Shown: positions 19,996 to 30,118 of the stretch, piece after piece
Layout: every line of letters starts with the position of its first letter
Numbering within the stretch: position 1 is the first letter of the stretch
DNA from: Bacteroidota bacterium
GTDB taxonomy: Bacteria; Bacteroidota; Bacteroidia; UBA4408
DNA length: 64,000 nucleotides
Direction: 5' to 3'
Assembly (NCBI GenBank): GCA_016718805.1
Contig: JADKCP010000003.1
Span: forward strand, 434,001 to 498,000
Position numbers and translations under genes: made by a program
Notes under the pieces: generated by a model
What the model was told of the DNA's origin: nothing
The model's input: the letters and a program-made list of their open reading frames with translations, nothing else
Databases searched by the model: none

Positions 19996-22707
19996 TCACT
20001 CTTTCACCACCTTCTGCCCCCAGCCTTGCCCTTTCAAAATATAAGTTCCCGCAGGTAAGTGCAGCAAGTTCCAAGTATAAGCTGAGCTCGAAATTGTTTT
20101 TGTTTCCAATACTTTTCCGCTGGCATTTATCAATTCTATTTTACCCAATGGTCCTGCATGTTGGTTCACAATGCGCAAAATATCTTGCACAGGATTAGGG
20201 AAAATTTGTAATTCTGTGTCCTTCAACGCTTGCACTTGCAAAGGATTTACAACATTCACTACAATTGTATTTGTGGTCACAGCAACATTATAATCAAAAT
20301 AAATATCGGCTTTATTTTGTATCGAATCTGTTATTGTCAATCCCGGATTGGGCTTTATTTTGAATTTAACAAAACCGCGTGATTCCAATTCATTGGTATT
20401 TGAATCGGGTAGGAGTATATTTTTAAAAATCCATTTTGCAAAGCCATTTACAATACTTAGTTCATAGTTATGCGAAGCACTAATCATCTGCATGCTGCTA
20501 ATATCAAGTAAGCCTGAAAGTTTATCTAGCAGCGTTACGGTGAAAGCTGTATCTGTTCCCGTGTTTTGAAAGCGTATGGTGTACTCTAAATTATCTGTCG
20601 AATTAGGCAACACACTGTCAACAGAAACCGATTTGTCATTTGGATCATAGGAACCACCAATAATAGTAATGCTTGCTGCGCTATTGTTTACCGGAGTTGT
20701 ATCACCTACCCATGGCTCTATCCAAGCAAATGCTTTAGCAGTATCACCCAATAAAGCATTTGCAAAAACCGAATCGTTAATTACTACATCGCCTTGTTGA
20801 TAAGGAATTAAAGATGTTATGTTCCAAATTAAGGTATCGCCATTTACTGAATTTGCAGTTGGCAACGCCGATAAATTAGATAGTTGCGATGGCTTCAAAA
20901 ATTTTACCCGCACATTGTTGAGTGTATCAGTGCCCACGTTTTGATAATGAAGCAGATACTTAGCTTTAAAACCCGGGCGTAAAAAACCTATAGGAGTTAA
21001 ATCAATTCTTAAATCATTGACAGTGCCATTGGGTTGTAAGCCAAAATAAAGTGTATCCACGTATCCGCTTATTACATGTATCGTTTGTGTTGAAAGAGTT
21101 GTAGCATTATAATACAAAGGCACAGCCACCTGGAAGCTAATATTACCGGTATCGCTAGCAGCATTAAAAAAACCCGAACTGTCGGGAAACACACCCGAAT
21201 TAACTGAATAATAAACCGGAATCTCCAAGCCTTGCTCTATGCCATCTTTGCTTCCATTTCCGTTTGCATCCAGAAATATATAACCGAATGTATAATTATA
21301 GTTGCAGCCGGTATTGGTAGGTATACAAAGAGGCAGTGTTTGAGAACTATGCACCACCGATAGCGGAAAGGTACCCAGGTTAGGAATGCAGGAGATTAAG
21401 GTAGTATCAATATTAATTAGACTCCAAGGCTGACTTCCTGATAAACGAGGAGCTATTTCCGGGAAACAAGTTATGGGGTTGGAACCACAATAGAAATAGC
21501 GAATTTTTCCCGGTATACTTGGCAAACTAGTCAATTGATTAGCTACGCAATATAACTTAGTTAGCGATGTGGGTAAGGCAGGCAAACTACTCAATTGATT
21601 ATAAGAGCAAGATAATTCCACTAACGCTGCTAGCAAAGCAGGCAAAATTGTCAATTGATTAGCTTGGCAATATAACTTAGTTAGCGATGCGGGTAATGCA
21701 GGCAAACTACTCAATTGATTATAAGAGCAAGATAATTCCACTAACGCTGCTGGTAAAGTAGGCAAAATTGTCAATTGATTGCCATCACAGTATAAATAGG
21801 TTAAGGATGCTGGTAAATTAGGCAAAATTGTCAATTGATTATAAAAACAGAGTAATTCAGTTAATAATGATGGCAATAATGGCAAACTGTTCAATTGGTT
21901 GTATTGGCACATTAAAAGAGTTAAAGATGCAGGTAACGTAGGTAAACTGATCAATTGATTTTCGCCGCATATTAATTGAGTTAACGATGCTGGCAAAACA
22001 GGCAAACTGCTCAATTGATTATCAAAACAATATAACCATGTTAGCGATGTGGGTAATGCAGGCAAACTGCTCAATTGATTAGATTGGCAATATAACGTAG
22101 TCAACGATGTGGGTAATCCAGGCAAACTGCTCAATTGATTGTCATCACAATATAAATATGTTAAGGATGCTGGTAAAGCAGGCAAAATTGTCAATAGATT
22201 GTCATCACAGGATAAAGATGTTAAGGATGCTGGTAATGTAGGCAAACTGTTCAATTGATTAGAACCGCAATCTAATACAGTTAATAATGCTGGTAATATA
22301 GGCAAACTAGTCAATTGATTGTATTTGCAAGAAAAAATAGTTAAAGATGCAGGCAATACAGGTATACTGCTCAATTGATTTCCAAAGCAAAATAACTGAT
22401 TTAAAGATGCTGGCAAAACAGGCAAACTGCTCAATTGATTGTATGTGCAATTCAAGTAATTTAACGATGTAAAATACTGTATCCCATTTAAAGAACTAAT
22501 TGATAAATTAGATATGTTCAAACTGGATTCATTTTGTATTAAATTACAAGTTGTAATCATCGAATCCTGCGCAGTAAAACAGCTAGGATAAAATAACTTC
22601 AGCTTATTTCTAAAATTAGCATCTGGCACCCAAAAGTTTTGAGCAAATAAATTTGTATTCACCAAAAAGAAAATCAAAAGCAAGCCAAAGTAAAATTTAT
22701 GTCTCAT
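19996..22707 (-). CDS. LRR array gene G: T9SS-exported leucine-rich-repeat protein (16 repeats)
   Basis: 903 residues: signal peptide (MRHKFYFGLLLIFFLVNTNLFAQ), N-cap FWVPDANFRNKLKLFYPSCF, sixteen 20-residue LRRs, Cys cap, Ca-loop (FLDANGNGSKDGIE), DUF11/DUF7619-like region and T9SS sorting domain (LQIFPNPVQDILRIVN). LRRs 12-13 and 14-15 are a near-exact duplicate pair (ALVELSCSYNQLSS and TKLYC), so the array has grown by a 120-bp step. LRR 14 reads LPALLAAL, losing the second Pro. The C-terminal half is almost identical to gene K over long stretches, for example VLPNSTDNLEYTIRFQNTG. It lies between F and H with 47-55 bp spacers and no visible promoter. Confidence 0.9.
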   Translation of the reverse strand: MRHKFYFGLLLIFFLVNTNLFAQNFWVPDANFRNKLKLFYPSCFTAQDSMITTCNLIQNESSLNISNLSISSLNGIQYFTSLNYLNCTYNQLSSLPVLPASLNQLFCFGNQLSSIPVLPASLTIFSCKYNQLTSLPILPALLTVLDCGSNQLNSLPTLPASLTSLSCDDNLLTILPALPASLTYLYCDDNQLSSLPGLPTSLTTLYCQSNQLSSLPALPTSLTWLYCFDNQLSSLPVLPASLTQLICGENQLISLPTLPASLTLLMCQYNQLNSLPLLPSLLTELLCFYNQLTILPNLPASLTYLYCDGNQLTILPTLPAALVELSCSYNQLSSLPALPASLTKLYCQANQLTILPALLAALVELSCSYNQLSSLPALPTSLTKLYCVANQLTSLPSIPGKIRYFYCGSNPITCFPEIAPRLSGSQPWSLINIDTTLISCIPNLGTFPLSVVHSSQTLPLCIPTNTGCNYNYTFGYIFLDANGNGSKDGIEQGLEIPVYYSVNSGVFPDSSGFFNAASDTGNISFQVAVPLYYNATTLSTQTIHVISGYVDTLYFGLQPNGTVNDLRIDLTPIGFLRPGFKAKYLLHYQNVGTDTLNNVRVKFLKPSQLSNLSALPTANSVNGDTLIWNITSLIPYQQGDVVINDSVFANALLGDTAKAFAWIEPWVGDTTPVNNSAASITIIGGSYDPNDKSVSVDSVLPNSTDNLEYTIRFQNTGTDTAFTVTLLDKLSGLLDISSMQMISASHNYELSIVNGFAKWIFKNILLPDSNTNELESRGFVKFKIKPNPGLTITDSIQNKADIYFDYNVAVTTNTIVVNVVNPLQVQALKDTELQIFPNPVQDILRIVNQHAGPLGKIELINASGKVLETKTISSSAYTWNLLHLPAGTYILKGQGWGQKVVKE
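21541..21780 (-). repeat. Recent 120-bp tandem duplication of two LRR units in gene G
   Basis: The 120 bases at 21541-21660 and 21661-21780 are almost the same, differing at a handful of positions. Each codes for two consecutive LRRs. Other repeats in the same gene are much more diverged, so this step is recent. Confidence 0.85.
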
Positions 22708-22754
22708 AACCGATTTTTTTTAATTCTTAATTCTCAATTCTCAATTCCCTTCCC

Positions 22755-25466
22755 TCATTCCTTCACCACCTTCTGCCCCCAACCTTGTCCTTTTAAAATA
22801 TAAGTTCCGGCAGGCAAATGCTGGATGTTCCAAGTGTAAGTTGAAGTTGAAATAGTTTTTGTTTCCAGCACTTTTCCATTGGCATTTATCAATTCAATTT
22901 TTCCTAATGCACCGGCATGTTGGTTCACAATTCGTAAAATATCTTGCACCGGGTTTGGAAAAACTTGCAATTCAGTTTCCTTCAAATCTTTTACCTGCAA
23001 TGGATTTAGCACATTCACAACAATTGTATTTGTACTAACAGCAGCATTATAATCAAAATAAATATCTGCCTTATTTTGAATTGAATCAGTTACAGTCAAT
23101 CCAGGCTTTGGCTTTATGCCAAATTTTACAAAACCGTGTGATTCTAATTCATTGGTGTTAGAATCGGGCAGAAGTATATTTATAAAATTCCATTTTGCAA
23201 CTCCATTCTCAATCCAAAGGTCATAGCTGTGAGAGGCAGAAATCATTTCCATACTTGAAACATTCAGCAACGATGAAAGTGTATCTATCACCATTACTGC
23301 AAAAGCAGTATCTGTTCCTGTATTTTGAAAACGAATAATGTACTCAAGATAGCCTGTAGTATTCGGTAAAACAACTTCCGGTGAAACAGCTTTATCGTTC
23401 GGGTCAAATGAGCCGCGGATAATGTTGGTACTTTTACTGCTATTGTTTTGGGGAGTAGAATCACCTGTTATTGGTTCAATCCAAGCATAAGCATTGGCGG
23501 TATCTCCAAGTGTTGCATTTACAAAAACCGAATCTGTAATTACTATATCACCTTGCTGAAAAGGATTCAATGAAGCAATGTTCCAAATCAATGTATCACC
23601 ATTAATTGTATTAGCAGTTGGAAATGCAGATAAATTGGATAGTTGAGATGGCTTCAAAAATTTTACATTCACATTTGAAATAATTTCGGTTCCCACATTC
23701 TGATAATGAATTTTATATTTTGCTTTAAACCCCGGACGCAAAAAAGTAATGGAGGTCAAATCCATTTTTAAATCGTTGATGTTGGGTATAGGTTGCAAGC
23801 CAAAATAGAGTGTATCAACTGAACCTGTAACAACATGAACCGTTTGTGAGGCGGGCGTGGTTGATGTATGATAAGTGGGCACATTCACCTGGAAAGTAAT
23901 ATTTCCCGTATCACTAATTGAATTAAAAAATCCTGCACTATCGGGCCAGCTGCCATAATTGCCAGAATAATAAACAGGAATTGGTATTCCATTTTCTAAG
24001 CTGTCTTTTATACCATCTCCGTTCACATCCATAAATACATAACCTGAAGTAAAGTTATAGTTGCAGATGCTATTGACTGGGGAGCAAAATGGAAAGGGCG
24101 GGGAGGATTGAACTAGTGAAAGCGGAAAAGAATTTTGATTCGGAATGCAGGAAATTAGAGTGCTATCAATACGTATCTTGGTCCAATTCTGACTTCCAGG
24201 AGATCTTGGAAGTATTTTGGGAAAACAAGTTATTGGGTTATAGCTACAATCAAGGCGTCTAGTAAAACCGGGAATTGCGGGCAGACTGGTCAATTGATTA
24301 CTATAGCAATACAACTCTTCTAACGATGCAGGTAATGCAGGCAGACTTGTCAATTGATTATTATAGCAATTTAAATATTTTAATGTTGAAGGTAATGCAG
24401 GCAGACTGGTCAATTGATTATGAGTGCATAATAAAAGTGTTAATGATGAAGGTAATGCAGGCAGACTTGTCAATTGATTATTATCGCTATATAAAGCTGT
24501 TAATGTTGCAGGTAATGCAGGGAGACTTGTCAATTGATTTTCATAACACCAAAGGTATTCTAATGTTGCTGGTAATGCAGGCAGACTTGCCAATTGATTA
24601 TCATAACACCATAGTTTTTCTAATGTTGCAGGTAATGCAGGCAGACTTGTCAATTGATTAGCGGGGCATTTTAAAGATGTTAATGTTGCAGGTAATGCAG
24701 GCAGATTTGTTAATTGATTAGAACCGCAATTCAAATATTCTAACGATGCAGGTAATGCAGGCAGACTTGTCAATTGATTAGTACCGCAAAACAAATTTAC
24801 TAACAATGCAGGTAACGGAGGCAGACTTGTCAATTGATTATCAAAACAATATAGGTATACTAATGTTGCAGGTAATGCAGGCAGACTTGACAATTGATTA
24901 TCATAACAAAGTAAAATTGTTAATGTTGCAGGTAATGCAGGCAGACTTGTCAATTGATTGTTTTGGCATTCTAGATCTGTTAATGTTGGAGGTAATGCAG
25001 GTAGACTTGTCAATTGATTATTATCGCAATTCAAATAAGTTAACGTTGGAGGCAATCCTGGAAGGTTGCTTAATTGATTAGAATAGCATTCCAACCAATC
25101 TAATGAATCAGGCAATATTGGCAAACTTGTCAATTGATTAAAAGCGCAAACTAACTGTGTTAATGTTGCAGGCAATACTGGCAGATTTGGTAATTGATTT
25201 TGAGCACAATGTAAAATGAGTAAAGAGGTAAAATATCCGATACCATCCAAAGAACTGATATTTAAATTGCTAATGTACAAGTTCTGTACACTCTGAATAC
25301 TGCTACTATTGGTGATCAGCGAATCCTGAGCAGTGAAGCAGCCAGGACAGACTTGCTTGAGTGCATTTCTAAAATTAGCATCAGGCACCCAAAAGTTTTG
25401 TGCAAACAAATTTGTATTCACGAAAAAGAAAATCAAAAGCAAACCAAAGTAAAATTTATGTCTCAT
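22755..25466 (-). CDS. LRR array gene H: T9SS-exported leucine-rich-repeat protein (16 repeats)
   Basis: 903 residues: signal peptide (MRHKFYFGLLLIFFFVNTNLFAQ), N-cap FWVPDANFRNALKQVCPGCF, sixteen 20-residue LRRs, Cys cap, Ca-loop (FMDVNGDGIKDSLE), DUF11/DUF7619-like region and T9SS domain (LQVFPNPVQDILRIVN). Most LRRs begin LPALPATL or LPALPASL, with variation concentrated around the LxxLxC segment, on the presumed concave face. LRR 12 lacks the Cys (LTALYSDNN) and is virtually identical in DNA to a repeat in gene F. The C-terminal kilobase is almost identical to that of gene I, pointing to recent duplication or gene conversion. Confidence 0.9.
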   Translation of the reverse strand: MRHKFYFGLLLIFFFVNTNLFAQNFWVPDANFRNALKQVCPGCFTAQDSLITNSSSIQSVQNLYISNLNISSLDGIGYFTSLLILHCAQNQLPNLPVLPATLTQLVCAFNQLTSLPILPDSLDWLECYSNQLSNLPGLPPTLTYLNCDNNQLTSLPALPPTLTDLECQNNQLTSLPALPATLTILLCYDNQLSSLPALPATLVYLYCFDNQLTSLPPLPALLVNLFCGTNQLTSLPALPASLEYLNCGSNQLTNLPALPATLTSLKCPANQLTSLPALPATLEKLWCYDNQLASLPALPATLEYLWCYENQLTSLPALPATLTALYSDNNQLTSLPALPSSLTLLLCTHNQLTSLPALPSTLKYLNCYNNQLTSLPALPASLEELYCYSNQLTSLPAIPGFTRRLDCSYNPITCFPKILPRSPGSQNWTKIRIDSTLISCIPNQNSFPLSLVQSSPPFPFCSPVNSICNYNFTSGYVFMDVNGDGIKDSLENGIPIPVYYSGNYGSWPDSAGFFNSISDTGNITFQVNVPTYHTSTTPASQTVHVVTGSVDTLYFGLQPIPNINDLKMDLTSITFLRPGFKAKYKIHYQNVGTEIISNVNVKFLKPSQLSNLSAFPTANTINGDTLIWNIASLNPFQQGDIVITDSVFVNATLGDTANAYAWIEPITGDSTPQNNSSKSTNIIRGSFDPNDKAVSPEVVLPNTTGYLEYIIRFQNTGTDTAFAVMVIDTLSSLLNVSSMEMISASHSYDLWIENGVAKWNFINILLPDSNTNELESHGFVKFGIKPKPGLTVTDSIQNKADIYFDYNAAVSTNTIVVNVLNPLQVKDLKETELQVFPNPVQDILRIVNQHAGALGKIELINANGKVLETKTISTSTYTWNIQHLPAGTYILKGQGWGQKVVKE

Positions 25467-25527
25467 AACCGATTTTTTTTAATTCTTAATTCTAAATTTG
25501 TAATTCTGAATTCTCAATTCCCTTCCC

Positions 25528-27821
25528 TCATTCCTTCACCACCTTCTGCCCCCAACCTTGTCCTTTCAAAATATAAGTTCCGGCAGGCAAATGCTGGATG
25601 TTCCAAGTATAAGTTGAAGTTGAAATAGTTTTTGTTTCCAGCACTTTTCCATTGGCATTTATCAATTCTATTTTTCCTAATGTACCTGCATGTTGGTTCA
25701 CAATGCGTAAACTTTCTTGCACCGGGTTAGGGAAAATTTGTAATTCAGTTTCCTTGAAATCTTTTACCTGCAAGGTATTTAGCACATTCACTACAATTGT
25801 ATTAGTAGTAACAGCAGCGTTATAATCAAAATAAATATCTGCTTTATTTTGTATCGAATCTGCTACAGTCAATCCCAGTAAGGGATTTATTCTGAATTTT
25901 ACAAAACCGTGTGATTCTAATTCATTGGTGTTAGAATCTGGCAGAAGAATATTTATAAAATTCCATTTCGCAACACCGTTCTCAATCCAAAGGTCATAGC
26001 TGTGAGAGGCAGAAATCATTTCCATACTTGAAACATTCAGCAACGATGAAAGTGTATCTATCACCATTACTGCAAAAGCAGTATCTGTTCCTGTATTTTG
26101 AAAACGAATAATGTACTCAAGATAGCCTGTAGTATTCGGTAAAACAACTTCCGGTGAAACAGCTTTATCGTTCGGGTCAAATGAGCCGCGGATAATGTTG
26201 GTACTTTTACTGCTATTGTTTTGGGGAGTAGAATCACCTGTTATTGGTTCAATCCAAGCATAAGCATTGGCGGTATCTCCAAGTGTTGCATTTACAAAAC
26301 CGAATCTGTAATTACTATATCACCTTGCTGAAAAGGATTCAATGAAGCAATGTTCCAAATCAATGTATCACCATTAATTGTATTAGCAGTTGGAAATGCA
26401 GATAAATTGGATAGTTGAGATGGCTTCAAAAATTTTACATTCACATTTGAAATAATTTCGGTTCCCACATTCTGATAATGAATTTTATATTTTGCTTTAA
26501 ACCCGGGGCGCAAAAAAGTAATGGAGGTCAAATCCATTTTTAAATCGTTGATGTTGGGTATAGGTTGCAAGCCAAAATAGAGGGTATCAACTGAACTTGC
26601 AGTAACATGAATAGTTTGAGAGGAGGAGGTAGATGCAGTAAAATAAGCTGGCACATTCACCTGAAAAGTAATAATTCCCGTATCACTAACTGCATTAAAA
26701 AATCCTGCACTATCGGGCCAGATGCCGTAATTATTGGAGTAATGAACGGGAACCGGCATTCCAATCTCTAAGCTGTCTTTGGTTCCATTTCCATTCACAT
26801 CATTGAAAACAAAACCTAGAGTAAAGTTGTAGTTGCAATTGCTATTTGAAGGCGAGCAAAACGGAAAACCATTAGAGCCTATAAGAGCCGAAAGGGGGAA
26901 TGTTCCCTGGTTGGGGATGCATGTGATATTCGTATGGGCAATTCCATTGATTACTCCCCATGGCAAACTCCAAGGACCACGTGGAGAAATTTCAGGGAAA
27001 CATCCAATAGGGTTATAGGTCCAGTTTGCAACTTCCATATAGCCTGGAATTATTGGTAATTGGGTTAATTGATTTTGTTGACAATCTAATCTTTTTAATG
27101 TGATTGGCAGCACTGGTAAACTTGTTAATTGATTTACCTGACAATGTAATTCGTATAACCAATTTGGCAACACAGGCATGCTAGTTAATTGATTGTTTTT
27201 ACAATCGATTCTATTTAGCGAATTTGGTAAAGTAGGTAAGCTAGTCAATTGATTGTTTTGGCATTCTAACACGATTAATGAACTAGGGAGCGCAGGTAAG
27301 CTTGTCAATTGATTGGACCCACACTCTAATACGGTTAATGCATTGGGCAGCAATGGCAGACTTGTCAATTGATTTTGATAACAGTATAGTTCGATTAATG
27401 AACTTGGTAGAACAGATATACTGCTGATGTTATTATAGATACAATTTAAGATACGGATGGAGTTGGGCAATACAGGCAGCGTTGTTAGTTGATTAAAACC
27501 AAGGTTTAAATAGTTTAATGAATCAGGAAGTGCAGGCAGGCTTGATAAGTGAGTATTATAGCAGCCGAGACTTTTTAATGAGCTAAAAAATGCAATACCG
27601 GTCAAATCGTAAATAAACATATTGCTAAAACTCAATGCGGTCACATTTTGAATCACACTACAATTGCTAATGAGAGAATCCTGTGGAGTGAAGCAGGTGG
27701 GATAATCTTGTTTAAGTTTATTCCTGAAAATTGAATCCGGCACCCAAAAATTTTGAGCAAACAAATTTGCATTAAGCGAAAAGAAAATCAAAAGCAAGCC
27801 GAAGTAAAATTTATGTTTCAT
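25528..27821 (-). pseudogene. LRR array gene I: T9SS leucine-rich-repeat protein (9 repeats), one frameshift
   Basis: From the ATG at 27821 a normal member reads through signal peptide, N-cap FWVPDSIFRNKLKQDYPTCF, nine LRRs (the fewest in the array), a cap with a Trp-containing last repeat (MEVANWTYNPIGC), Ca-loop (FNDVNGNGTKDSLE) and the first sandwich. It then stops at 26292 after DIVITDSV. The homologous site in gene H has five A's where I has four (near 26297), a one-base loss that shifts the frame. The remaining coding sequence to 25528, including the T9SS domain, is intact in the other frame, and total length is one base short of a multiple of three. As it stands, the product would lack its sorting domain. 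Assembly error is possible. Confidence 0.82.
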
Positions 27822-27833
27822 AACCGAATTTTC

Positions 27834-27868
27834 TTAATTCTTAATTCTTAATTCTTAATTCTCAATTC
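27834..27868. repeat. Heptanucleotide tandem repeat in the I-J spacer
   Basis: Four perfect copies of TTAATTC (27834-27861) are followed by the variant TCAATTC. They sit between the stop of J and the start of I. Degenerate forms of the same AATTC-based repeat occur in the other short spacers of the LRR array, for example around 5225-5275, 12885-12915 and 17393-17455. Confidence 0.85.
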
Positions 27869-27875
27869 CCTTTCA

Positions 27876-30078
27876 TCATTCCTTCACCACCTTCTGCCCC
27901 CAGCCTTGCCCTTTTAAAATATAAGTTCCAGTAGGCAAGTGCTGCAAGTTCCAAGTGTAATTTGAACTTGAAATTGTTTTTGTTTCCAACACTTTTCCGC
28001 TGGCATTTATCAATTCTATTTTTCCTAATGCGCCTGCCTGTTGGTTCACAATGCGCAAACTTTCTTGAACGGGGTTAGGGAAAATTTGCATATCAATTTC
28101 CTGTAACTCCTTTACTTGTGTAGTATTTAGCACATTTACTACAATGGTATTGGTTGTTACCGCTGAGTTGTAATCAAAATAAATACTGGCAGCATTCGGT
28201 ATAGAATCAGTTACCATCAATCCTGGTAAGGGCTTTATTCTGAATTTTACAAAACCGTGTGATTCTAATTCATTGGTGTTAGAATCTGGCAGAAGAATTT
28301 TTATAAAATTCCATTTCGCAACTCCATTCTCAATCCAAAGGTCATAGCTGTGCGAGGCGGAAATCATTTCCATACTCGAAACATTCAGCAACGATGAAAG
28401 TGTATCCATCACCATCACAGCAAAAGCAGTATCCGTTCCTGTATTTTGAAAACGGATAATATATTCTAGAAAGCCCGTAGAGTTAGGCAAAACAGCTTCT
28501 GACGAAACAGATTTATCGTTCGGATCAATTGAGCCACTGATAATGTTGCTGCTTGTACTTTTATTGTTTTGAGGAGTGGTATCAGCAACAATGGGCTCAA
28601 TCCAGGCGTAGGCATTGGCAGTATCTCCAAGTGTTGCATTTACAAAAACTGAATCTGTAATTACTATATCACCTTGCTGAAAAGGATTCAATGAGGCAAT
28701 ATTCCATATCATTGTATCACCACTAAATGTATTAACAGTTGGCAGTGCCGATAAATTGGATAGTTGCGGTGGCTTCAAAAATTTTACATTCACATTTGAA
28801 ATAATTTCAGTTCCCACATTTTGATAATGGATTTTATAGTTTGTTTAAAACCTGGCCGCGAAAAAGTAATAGAAGTCAAATCCACTTTTAAATCGTTGAT
28901 GTTGGGTAAAGGTTGCAAGCCAAAATAGAGTGTATCAACTGAACCTGCAGTAACATGAATAGTTTGAGAGGAGGAGGTAGATGCAGTAAAATAAGCTGGC
29001 ACATTCACCTGAAAAGTAATAATTCCCGTATCACTAACTGCATTAAAAAATCCTGCACTATCGGGCCAGATGCCGTAATTATTGGAGTAATGAACGGGAA
29101 CTGGCATTCCAATCTCTAAGCTGTCTTTGGCTCCATTTCCATTCACATCATTGAAAACAAAACCTAGAGTAAAGTTGTAGTTGCAATTGCTATTTGAAGG
29201 CGAGCAAAACGGAAAACCATTAGAGCCTATAAGAGCCGAAAGGGGGAATGTTCCCTGGTAGATGCATGTGATATTCGTATGGGCAATTCCATTGATTACT
29301 CCCTGGCAAACCCGCGACCACGTGGAGAAATTTCAGGGAAACATCCAATAGGGTTATAGGTCCAGTTTGCAACTTCCATATAGCCTGGAATTATTGGTAA
29401 TTAAGTTAATTGATTTTGTTGACAATCTAATCTTTTTAATGTGATTGGCAGCACTGGTAAACTTGTTAATTGATTTACCTGACAATGTAATTCGTATAAC
29501 CAATTTGGCAACACAGGCATGCTAGTTAATTGATTGTTTTTACAATCGATTCTATTTAGCGAATTTGGTAAAGTAGGTAAGCTAGTCAATTGATTGTTTT
29601 GGCATTCTAACACGATTAATGAACTAGGGAGCGCAGGTAAGCTTGTCAATTGATTGGACCCACACTCTAATACGGTTAATGCATTGGGCAGCAATGGCAG
29701 ACTTGTCAATTGATTTTGATAACAGTATAGTTCGATTAATGAACTTGGTAGAACAGATATATTTAAATAGTTTAATGAATCAGGAAGTGCAGGCAGGCTT
29801 GATAAGTGAGTATTATAGCAGCCGAGACTTTTTAATGAGCTAAAAAATGCAATACCGGTCAAATCGTAAATAAACATATTGCTAAAACTCAATGCGGTCA
29901 CATTTTGAATCACACTACAATTGCTAATGAGAGAATCCTGTGGAGTGAAGCAGGTGGGATAATCTTGTTTAAGTTTATTCCTGAAAATTGAATCCGGTAC
30001 CCAAAAATTTTGAGCAAACAAATTTGCATTAAGAGAAAAGAAAATCAAAAGCAAACCGAAGTAAAATTTATGTCTCAT
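27876..30078 (-). pseudogene. LRR array gene J: decayed duplicate of gene I
   Basis: The N-terminal two thirds is nearly identical to gene I, but it has accumulated lesions. There is an in-frame loss of 84 bp (28 residues spanning LRRs 1-2) near 29760, and a TAA at 29401-29403 where I has CAA (neighbouring CC to TT changes). A 3-bp loss near 29260 and a net 4-bp loss near 29305-29315 follow, with a 1-bp loss near 28843. Readable fragments are 29401-30078 (signal peptide and LRRs), 28790-29146 and 27876-28817 (sandwich and T9SS domain). The stretch around 28858-29080 is almost identical to gene F, so it is also a recombinant. It cannot encode a full product but may still donate sequence to intact paralogues. 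Confidence 0.88.
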
Positions 30079-30118
30079 TACCGAATTTTTTTAATTCTCA
30101 ATTCTCAATTCCCTATCA

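Noticed and set aside
19457..25081. Open frames on the plus strand across the LRR blocks with repeats such as LMLQVMQADLSIDY
   Set aside because: They are antisense shadows of the 60-bp LRR repeats, have no start context, and the minus strand has complete domain architecture.
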